Source: Prosthecobacter sp. (GTDB lineage: Bacteria > Verrucomicrobiota > Verrucomicrobiia > Verrucomicrobiales > Verrucomicrobiaceae). Taken from it: a stretch of 12,821 bases of DNA. The notes under the pieces are model-generated. The model ran no database searches. It worked only from the letters and a program-made list of their open reading frames with translations, and had not been told where the DNA came from. Below, one piece after another: positions 7,359-12,821 of this stretch. Positions within the stretch are counted from its first letter, which is position 1. Each line of letters begins with the position of its first letter. A program made the translations under genes and the position numbers. The stretch spans positions 1 to 12,821 of the forward strand of contig JAOZVT010000364.1 of assembly GCA_025869455.1 (NCBI GenBank), given 5' to 3'.

Positions 7359-7390
7359 AAAAAGCATGTTCGCGATTAAGAGTCATGCTT
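7359..7390 (-). terminator. putative terminator of the HxlR-type gene
   Basis: On the minus strand AAGCATG pairs perfectly with CATGCTT (7-bp arms, 7384-7390 with 7362-7368) across a 15-base loop containing the TAA stop at 7376-7378. The second arm runs straight into further T residues (CTTTTTG). The plus-strand side has only GTTGTT after the stem, so the signal favours leftward transcription. Confidence 0.42.
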
Positions 7391-7669
7391 GTTGTTAGAC
7401 GCCCATTTCAAGAGCGCATCCAAAACGGGACAAAGAGACTGTCCCCAGGGTGTCAATGTATACTCCACTTTCGGTGGCACCACCGCATAGACGGTGCGGT
7501 GAACGATGCCATCTTTCTCTAGCTGGCGGAGCTGCTGAGCCAGCATTTTCTGAGTGACGGCGGGGATCGCGCGTTCCAAGTCAGAGAACCTCATCACCTG
7601 GCCGCCAAAGAGTTGGAAGAGGATTAAAAATTTCCAGCGCCCCTCCAATTTACGAAGGGCCTTTTCCAC
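7376..7669 (-). CDS. HxlR-family winged-helix transcriptional regulator
   Basis: The product is 97 residues from the GTG at 7669. EGRWKFLILFQLFGG (9-23), RFSDLERAIPAVTQKMLAQQLRQLEKDGIV (27-56; the recognition helix is about 37-51) and VPPKVEYTLTPWGQSL are the standard HxlR/DUF24 motifs of a dimeric winged-helix DNA-binding protein. The redox-active cysteine usually found in an N-terminal CPVE motif is absent; the only cysteine is C80. The visible start cuts into the first helix of the fold. The frame continues upstream with plausible sequence (QWTRLTAAEG) but has no start codon before a stop at 7748, and a one-base change in an A7 run would join it to an ATG at 7751. The gene is divergent from the NTF2-SDR-Dabb operon, which it probably represses, and is followed by a terminator-like hairpin. 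Confidence 0.85.
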   Translation of the reverse strand: MEKALRKLEGRWKFLILFQLFGGQVMRFSDLERAIPAVTQKMLAQQLRQLEKDGIVHRTVYAVVPPKVEYTLTPWGQSLCPVLDALLKWASNNKHDS

Positions 7670-7716
7670 GCCTTCGGCAGCCGTTAGGCGCGTCCATTGC
7701 GAAGCTTCCCCCTCGG

Positions 7717-7729
7717 GTAAGTCACTTAC
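7717..7729. promoter_or_regulatory. 13-bp palindrome, candidate HxlR operator
   Basis: GTAAGT-C-ACTTAC is a perfect palindrome with one central base. It lies between the visible GTG start of the HxlR-type gene and the divergent operon, about 88 bp before the operon's ATG. Short AT-containing palindromes of this size are typical of HxlR/DUF24 operators, so it is the best visible candidate for autoregulation and control of the divergent operon. It would overlap early codons of the regulator if the longer frameshifted form is real. Confidence 0.4.
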
Positions 7730-7816
7730 TTTTTTTGTGGGTTCTTGTCATTTTGTAAGGTTGTGACTCAGTATAAAGCAGTCTGAATTCGATTGCCAAA
7801 ACAAGTTCGCCTAACC
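7730..7816 (+). promoter_or_regulatory. divergent promoter region of the NTF2-SDR-Dabb operon
   Basis: A TATAAA -10 candidate lies at 7772-7777, about 40 bp before the ATG at 7817. A TTGTCA at 7745-7750 resembles a -35 element, but the 21-bp spacing is too long for a normal sigma-70 promoter, so the match is weak. The region begins with a T7 run (7730-7736). Confidence 0.3.
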
Positions 7817-8143
7817 ATGAAAATATCACCACCTCAAGTCCTTTCGGATTACTTCAATTCAGCCAATGATGGCCGCATCGATGACGCTGCAGCCTGCTTC
7901 GCTTCGGATGCATTGGTTCATGATGAAAATCATGACCATAAGGGCGCTGAAGAGATCCATGCCTGGATAAAAGACACGACGCAGAAGTATCACCCTAAGT
8001 CGGAAGTGAGCAGCATCCACAGCATTGAGGATGCGTTTGTCGCCACGGCCACGGTGTCGGGCACGTTCCCTGGAAGCCCCGTCCAGCTTCAGTACACCTT
8101 CACCGTCCATAACGATAAAATCACCCACCTTTCCATTCAATGA
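7817..8143 (+). CDS. NTF2/SnoaL-like small protein
   Basis: The product is 108 residues from the ATG at 7817; an upstream TTG (7793) is less likely. The start VLSDYFNSANDGRIDDAAACF followed by DALVHDENHDHKGAEEIHAW is the typical helix-helix-strand opening of an NTF2-like/SnoaL domain, and the C-terminal beta strands (SVQ-type, YTFTVHNDKITHLSIQ) complete the single-domain alpha+beta barrel of normal length. Such proteins bind or isomerise small hydrophobic molecules. The active acids are not certain (E37, H41 and D35 line up in the loop where catalytic residues often sit). The stop overlaps the SDR gene start by ATGA, suggesting the two act on the same compound. The exact substrate is unknown. 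Confidence 0.85.
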   Translation: MKISPPQVLSDYFNSANDGRIDDAAACFASDALVHDENHDHKGAEEIHAWIKDTTQKYHPKSEVSSIHSIEDAFVATATVSGTFPGSPVQLQYTFTVHNDKITHLSIQ

Positions 8144-8940
8144 AAACCCCTTCATTCAGCATTGATCCCACCGAGTTCGCAGGGAAACGCGTTCTTGTCA
8201 GTGGAGGAACCAAGGGCGCTGGCGAAGCCATCGTTCGCAGGCTTGCCGCAGCGGGAGCACAGGTCATTTCAGCCGCACGCACAGCACCAGAAGACACCAC
8301 CGTACCAGGACATTTTATCGCTGGAAATCTGGCCACCCTGGAAGGTGCTGAACAGGTCTCCAAACAGGTTATCGCAGTCTATGGTGGTGTGGATATCCTG
8401 ATCAATAACCTGGGTGGCTCCAGCTCTCCAGGCGGTGGTTTTTCAGTCTTAACCGATGACCTCTGGCTCAATGAGCTTAACCTCAATCTCCTGGCTGCCG
8501 TCCGCCTGGATCGGGCGTTGGTGCCAGGCATGATCGAACGCGGCAGCGGAGTGGTGATTCACATTTCCTCCATTCAGAGAAAGCTTCCGCTGCCTGAATC
8601 AACGATCGCCTATGCGGCCGCCAAAGCCGCGCTCACCACTTACAGCAAAGCCCTTTCAAAAGAGCTTGGTGGCAAAGGTGTCCGGGTCACTTCCGTTTCC
8701 CCCGGGTGGATCTACACGACGGCATCCGAAGCACTGGTCAAACGGCTAGCGGAAAGTGGCGGCACGGACGAAGAAACCGCACGCCAGGGAATCCTGGGGG
8801 CCTTGGGCGGCATTCCCATTGGTAGGCCGAGCTGGCCGTGGGAAGTTGCAGAGTTGGTTGCCTTTCTGGCATCCGAGCGGGCGGCTTCCATTCACGGCAG
8901 CGAATACGTCATCGATGGAGGAACCATCCCGACGCTATGA
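8140..8940 (+). CDS. short-chain dehydrogenase/reductase (SDR) family oxidoreductase
   Basis: The product is 266 residues, a normal length for a classical SDR. The cofactor-binding motif is SGGTKGAG (21-28), a variant of TGxxxGxG. NNLGG follows at 89-93, the catalytic S144, Y158 and K162 (YAAAK) are present, SPGW lies at 187-190, and the C-terminal IHGSEYVIDGG is typical. R47 after the second strand suggests NADP(H) preference, which is inference. It should oxidise an alcohol or reduce a carbonyl on an unknown small substrate in the cytoplasm. It is translationally coupled by ATGA overlaps to the NTF2-like gene before it and the Dabb gene after it, so the three work as a unit under the divergent HxlR-type regulator. 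Confidence 0.95.
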   Translation: MKTPSFSIDPTEFAGKRVLVSGGTKGAGEAIVRRLAAAGAQVISAARTAPEDTTVPGHFIAGNLATLEGAEQVSKQVIAVYGGVDILINNLGGSSSPGGGFSVLTDDLWLNELNLNLLAAVRLDRALVPGMIERGSGVVIHISSIQRKLPLPESTIAYAAAKAALTTYSKALSKELGGKGVRVTSVSPGWIYTTASEALVKRLAESGGTDEETARQGILGALGGIPIGRPSWPWEVAELVAFLASERAASIHGSEYVIDGGTIPTL

Positions 8941-9365
8941 ACTCAACTCGACTCACCATGACCACTCCTTTTATTTGCCGCCTATTCGCATTGGTTTCAG
9001 CCCTCTCACTTTTCTCCAGTTGTACGCTTTCTCGGCAAACGGGCCAAGCATCTGGAGACCTCCAGCAAATCGGCCTGATCTGGCTGAAGCATGCAGGCAG
9101 TCAGGAAGATCAGCAGAAAGTCATTGATGCAATCCATGCCTTTGAACATGGCATTCCAGAGGTCCAGAGTGCAAGGGTCGGACGCACGGATGGAATCGGT
9201 GGCCCGTACTCGGATACATCCTATGACCTTTGTTTCATCCTGAGCTTCAAAGATGAAGCGGCACGACAGCGCTACAATGTGAATCCTCTGCATCAGAAAG
9301 CCGCCAAGGAGGTCTTTCTACCGCTGTCGAAGAAGCTACTATTTTATCGATTCGTGAATGAATGA
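8937..9365 (+). CDS. Dabb-domain (stress-responsive A/B barrel) probable lipoprotein
   Basis: The product is 142 residues from the ATG at 8937, which overlaps the SDR stop by ATGA; an in-frame ATG at 8958 gives 135 residues with the same signal. The N-terminus CRLFALVSALSLFSSC looks like a lipoprotein signal with a lipobox-like LFSSC and C29 as the modified residue, although F at -3 is not ideal. Residues 45-139 fit the Dabb family: GLIWLKH, a helix QEDQQKVIDAIHAFEHGIPEV, SYDLCFILSFKDEAARQRYNVNPLHQKA with the conserved Y113 and H119. Dabb proteins form dimeric alpha+beta barrels; some act on polyketide-like or aromatic compounds. A membrane-anchored copy in an operon with cytoplasmic SDR and NTF2-like proteins is unusual. 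The gene ends 22 bp from the convergent helicase gene. Confidence 0.82.
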   Translation: MNSTRLTMTTPFICRLFALVSALSLFSSCTLSRQTGQASGDLQQIGLIWLKHAGSQEDQQKVIDAIHAFEHGIPEVQSARVGRTDGIGGPYSDTSYDLCFILSFKDEAARQRYNVNPLHQKAAKEVFLPLSKKLLFYRFVNE

Positions 9366-9387
9366 AGGATGACGGGCACGCCTTGGA

Positions 9388-12300
9388 TCAAAGCTCCACC
9401 AGTCTTTTCAAACGCGTGAAGAGAAGGCTGCAACGAATCGCTATCGGGGGCAGGCCGGTGAGCTTCGAGATGGCTTTACGATACAGGCCGATCTGGGGAC
9501 GATAGCCTTCCAGCTTTTCTTCCAGGGCAGCATCATCAGCCACCACATCGGTTTTAAAATCCACGATCCAGGCCGAAGTGAATTGCCCCGCTTCATCGCG
9601 ATCTAACATCACCCGATCAAAGGTACCGGAGATCCATTCCTCATTCAAAACGAGGTCAAAAGAACGTTCACGCCAGACCACAGCGAAGGGGCTAGGTGGA
9701 GCAAAGGCTGCCAAACAATCTTCTGCCAACAGCACCTCCCGGACCATGACCAAGGCCTGAGCGCTCGGCCCTTCTTGGGCGCTGAAATCATCCGGTGTGA
9801 GCAGCTCCTTCGCTAACCAACTTTGCTCCAACTCCGCCATTTCGGGAGTCCATTCGATCTCTGCAAAAAGCTCATGCACCAGGGTTCCTAAGCGACGCCC
9901 AGGCTCACGCCCTTCCCCAAACAACACACTCCCGCGCACTCTGAAATCTTCTTCTCCCGAAGGGGTGCGACGGCGCGGCAGAGGCTGAGTCTCGCGCAAG
10001 GTTTCGCCTAACGGCTTGTGCAACAAGACCACCGCAGGCACGGGAGCAGGCACAAAGTCTTGTGCTTCATACCAACCCGCGTTTCCGGTTTCCCATTCAA
10101 CGATGCCCTGACTCTCCTCAAAAAGTGGGCGACTGCTTTCACGGCCTAGCGTTGCGCGTAGCAGCTTGGATTCCTTCACGGCCTTGCCAGCCTTTGGCTC
10201 TTGTTTGGCGATCAAGTACAGCCCGCGCTTGGCCCGTGTCATGGCCACATAAAGGCGGCACAAGGATTCGAAGGCGGTGCGGCGGCGGCTTTCCTGAAGC
10301 TCGGCACTCAGAGTCGGGTCGAGCTGGGCATACACCTTCGGTGGGGTCTCCAGCACCCAATTCACCCGCCCCTCTGTCCGACTAACCAAAAGGTCTTCAC
10401 GCCTAGCTTGATCCAAAGCGGTGCCGTCTAAACTTGGCAAAATCACCACGTCAAACTCCAGTCCCTTGGACGCATGCACGGTCATCACCTGGATGGCCTG
10501 AGTCGCGCCGCGTGTGCGCAAAGGGTAGTCGCGGGCAAACTCAATGAAGGCATCCACATCCCGATTCCCTGCGGCATCAAACTCCGCCGAGATATCGGCC
10601 ATCTGCCCTAACCTACGGGAGTGGAAGTCATCCATCTGCGGATGCACCTGCCAGACCAGCGGTGTCCATTGCTCTAAAAACTTCGCGAAGCCCTGCTCAT
10701 AGACGAGGCTCTGAACTTTCGCGATCTTGTAGCGCCAGCCTTCACCGCTTTCCAGTACGGACCACAGTGGGGTCATGCGCAGATGTTCCAGCGCCTGTGT
10801 ATCCCCCGGATGGGCCGCCAAAGTCAGCACCGAAAGCAAAGCCAGTGTGATGCCATTGTCCGTGCATGGATGCTGATCGGATTCACACACCACTTCCATG
10901 CCAGTGCTGGCACGCAGGGACTCGGTGATCTCGCGAGCTTCTTTGTTAGACCGTACCAGAATGGCGCAGCTAAGCCCCCGCTGCAGCGGCTGAATTTGCT
11001 GCAACAGCTCACCGCACAAATATGTCGTCGGCTCATCCACATCCAGAGTCGGCGCGGGTGAAATCAAGGCCGCGTGCCCGGTCAGGGCCGTTTGGGCAGC
11101 GGTATGATTTTCAAAAGCAAAGCCCTTCAAGGAATCTTGCGGTAGCAGTTCCTCCAGCGTCGAGCGATTCCCAAACACAGCATTCACCGTATCCAGCACT
11201 GGCTGAGCGCTGCGGAAGGATTGGCTCAAACGAGCCGTGTGCAGCCCGCGCGAATCACAGGCGGGATAGCCGCGCAAGATATCGTCAAACAAGTCCGGCT
11301 CCGCCTGACGCCAGAGATAGATGGACTGCTTCGGATCCCCCACAGAGAAGAAGCTGCGCTCACCGCCGTCATCCTGAATGACTTCATCCACCAGGCCGCC
11401 GATCACCCGCCATTGCACGCGGCTGGTGTCCTGAAACTCATCCAGCAGCCAATGCTGATGGCGACCATCCAGGCGGAACCATAGATCCCCTTCCCCCGTT
11501 ACCCAGGGCGACGCCTGCTCCGCCGCCTGAGACAGCAGCCGCTGCACATCTGCAAAGGAAAGCCGCCCGCGCAAACGCACCGCCTGGGCATACTCCTGCG
11601 CCATCAGCACGATCACCGCCGCTAGCCCACGCGTGCGCTCCGCACGGACGAGAAACTCCCGCGCCATCAGTGTGCGCACCAGTTTCACCAAGGCCCGTGC
11701 CGCAGCGCCTGTGACAGGTGTTTTTTTGCGCATCCACATCAGCTCCGCATCCCCAGCCAAAAGGTCAGACCACTTTTCCTGCACTTTTTCCAGCAGTTCC
11801 TTGGTACGCTTGGGCAGCGACATGCCCGGCCCTGTGTCCAGCACCGCCGCCAGTGTTTCCTCCAGCAGCGTCGCACCTGCATCGCTCAGGGGCACAAAGG
11901 TGGCCCGCACGTCGGCAATCGCCGCCAGCAGATCACTCATTTCCAGCCGCTGACTCCAGATCCGCCCGATCTCCCCCCAGCCGCGAGCCTCCGGCCCCGA
12001 AGACACGACGGCCCCCGGCGAGGAATCTTCCCAAAGCGTCAGCCCCTCTGCCAGCCAATCTTGCAGCGTGCTGTCCACCGTCTTTTCCTCCGCCCCAAAG
12101 GTGGCCTGTTTGTACGCCTCCATCAGCGCCTGCTGCGCTGCCCCGTGATCTTCCTGGTAAAGCCGCTCCAGCAGTGCATCCAGAGATTCCCGGCGCGCCT
12201 GCCGCGTCTCATCTTCATCCATCACCCGGGCACCAGCAGGCAGGCCAAGTTCCATGGGGAAACAGGCCGCCACGTTGGCAAAAAAGCTGTCCATGGTCCC

Positions 12301-12618
12301 CAACCGCAGGCGATGCATCCGCCGCGTGACCCGCCGCAGCATCCGGCTGAAATCCAGGTCCTGAGCCACCGGCGGCTGCGTGCCCGCAAAAAAGCTACCC
12401 GCCGTTTCAGGATGCTCCGCCATCTCCGCCAACCTTTGCAAAATCCGGCTGAAGAACTCCCCCGCCGCCTTGCGCGTGAACGTCATCGCCGCAATCCCCT
12501 CCGCCTCCTGCCCCAGCGCCAGCAAGTGCAGGTAACGCCGCACCAACTGATAAGTCTTCCCCGACCCCGCCGAAGCGCTGATGAGGAGATGTTTCAGGAT
12601 GACTGTGTCAGAAGGCAT
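9388..12618 (-). CDS. UvrD-type helicase with C-terminal PD-(D/E)XK nuclease (AddA/RecB-like)
   Basis: The product is 1076 residues from the ATG at 12618. Superfamily 1 motifs are all present: Walker A ASAGSGKT (15-22), MTFTRKAAGEF (45-55), DEFQDTS (393-399), SVGDPKQSIYLWR (425-437), LSQSFRS (464-470), VMTVHASKGLEFDVVILP (711-728) and LYVAMTRAKRGLYLI (789-803). The C-terminal region shows the RecB-family nuclease residues: H915 in GTLVHELF, D1001 in GTFDRV, D1020 and K1022 in VDFKTD, and Q1042/Y1046. This domain set is that of AddA/RecB, the motor-nuclease that unwinds and resects double-strand breaks before RecA loading. It is somewhat shorter than typical AddA (about 1200). The expected AddB partner is not in the window and the 200 bp upstream do not encode it, so AddA versus RecB-like cannot be decided. 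Confidence 0.95.
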   Translation of the reverse strand: MPSDTVILKHLLISASAGSGKTYQLVRRYLHLLALGQEAEGIAAMTFTRKAAGEFFSRILQRLAEMAEHPETAGSFFAGTQPPVAQDLDFSRMLRRVTRRMHRLRLGTMDSFFANVAACFPMELGLPAGARVMDEDETRQARRESLDALLERLYQEDHGAAQQALMEAYKQATFGAEEKTVDSTLQDWLAEGLTLWEDSSPGAVVSSGPEARGWGEIGRIWSQRLEMSDLLAAIADVRATFVPLSDAGATLLEETLAAVLDTGPGMSLPKRTKELLEKVQEKWSDLLAGDAELMWMRKKTPVTGAAARALVKLVRTLMAREFLVRAERTRGLAAVIVLMAQEYAQAVRLRGRLSFADVQRLLSQAAEQASPWVTGEGDLWFRLDGRHQHWLLDEFQDTSRVQWRVIGGLVDEVIQDDGGERSFFSVGDPKQSIYLWRQAEPDLFDDILRGYPACDSRGLHTARLSQSFRSAQPVLDTVNAVFGNRSTLEELLPQDSLKGFAFENHTAAQTALTGHAALISPAPTLDVDEPTTYLCGELLQQIQPLQRGLSCAILVRSNKEAREITESLRASTGMEVVCESDQHPCTDNGITLALLSVLTLAAHPGDTQALEHLRMTPLWSVLESGEGWRYKIAKVQSLVYEQGFAKFLEQWTPLVWQVHPQMDDFHSRRLGQMADISAEFDAAGNRDVDAFIEFARDYPLRTRGATQAIQVMTVHASKGLEFDVVILPSLDGTALDQARREDLLVSRTEGRVNWVLETPPKVYAQLDPTLSAELQESRRRTAFESLCRLYVAMTRAKRGLYLIAKQEPKAGKAVKESKLLRATLGRESSRPLFEESQGIVEWETGNAGWYEAQDFVPAPVPAVVLLHKPLGETLRETQPLPRRRTPSGEEDFRVRGSVLFGEGREPGRRLGTLVHELFAEIEWTPEMAELEQSWLAKELLTPDDFSAQEGPSAQALVMVREVLLAEDCLAAFAPPSPFAVVWRERSFDLVLNEEWISGTFDRVMLDRDEAGQFTSAWIVDFKTDVVADDAALEEKLEGYRPQIGLYRKAISKLTGLPPIAIRCSLLFTRLKRLVEL

Positions 12619-12821
12619 GCCTCTAAGATGAGCGTGGGCAGACGCTGGTGTCTAGCCTTTAGACGAGTGCTTGAGGAATGGCTGAGGGACACGGCTAGCA
12701 GCAGCCAAGGGGAAAGCATCGTGCATCTACTCGGATGGAATGTGTTCGAGCTTGGAGAAAGATGCCCACCGCAGCCTTTATGGGGCTCTCCCCCGCGATA
12801 CTCGAAGCCCGAGAAGCCGAC
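12619..12821. other. terminal non-coding stretch, no supported gene
   Basis: The last 203 bp contain no convincing gene. One minus-strand frame is open across the whole stretch and ends near 12592 inside the helicase gene, but the translation is Ser/His/Pro-rich without any recognisable motif. A weak AGAGG lies just upstream of the helicase ATG on the minus strand and may serve as its ribosome binding site. The helicase promoter is presumably here. Confidence 0.4.

Noticed and set aside
11718..12329. 203-codon plus-strand ORF rich in Pro, Ala and Ser
   Set aside because: It is antisense to the helicase gene; the composition reflects GC-rich codons read from the wrong strand.
12592..12821. 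Minus-strand frame open to the right edge, possible end of an upstream gene
   Set aside because: The translation is low in complexity and lacks AddB or other motifs; openness over about 75 codons is not enough in GC-rich DNA.

Overview
The window looks like chromosomal DNA of a Verrucomicrobiota bacterium, probably a Prosthecobacter/Verrucomicrobium-like lineage. The main clues are a secreted planctomycete-type cytochrome protein (PSCyt1-DUF1549-DUF1553), a secreted PQQ-like beta-propeller with the DWPRFLGP start typical of Planctomycetes/Verrucomicrobia, several secreted proteins with no well-known family, and start codons that mostly lack a clear Shine-Dalgarno site. I see no rRNA, tRNA, CRISPR array, insertion sequence or phage gene.

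Layout. Positions 1-1648 (-) hold the N-terminal 549 residues of the DUF1549/DUF1553 protein, cut by the left edge. A 215-bp divergent spacer leads to a membrane protein with a bacterial PH domain (1864-2631, +). It converges, across a 9-bp inverted repeat spanning both stop codons, on the beta-propeller gene (2653-3939, -). A 380-bp divergent spacer follows, with several inverted repeats and a leftward terminator. Then come three (+) genes joined by ATGA overlaps (4320-5033, 5030-6538, 6535-7305). All three encode exported proteins with a helical or coiled-coil N-terminal part and a beta-rich module; the second also carries a staphylococcal-nuclease-like domain that lacks its catalytic residues.

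Next is a regulated accessory cassette. An HxlR-family repressor gene (7376-7669, -, possibly extending to 7751 through a one-base frameshift) faces an operon of NTF2/SnoaL-like protein, short-chain dehydrogenase and Dabb lipoprotein (7817-9365, +). Both gene junctions in this operon are 4-bp ATGA overlaps. The cassette looks like a small-molecule sensing and detoxification unit. The rest (9388-12618, -) is a large UvrD-type helicase-nuclease of the AddA/RecB class, for double-strand-break processing. The last 200 bp hold no gene I can support.

The best candidate for an undescribed system is the coupled three-gene secreted module at 4320-7305 with its degenerate nuclease domain. Its function cannot be read from the sequence.
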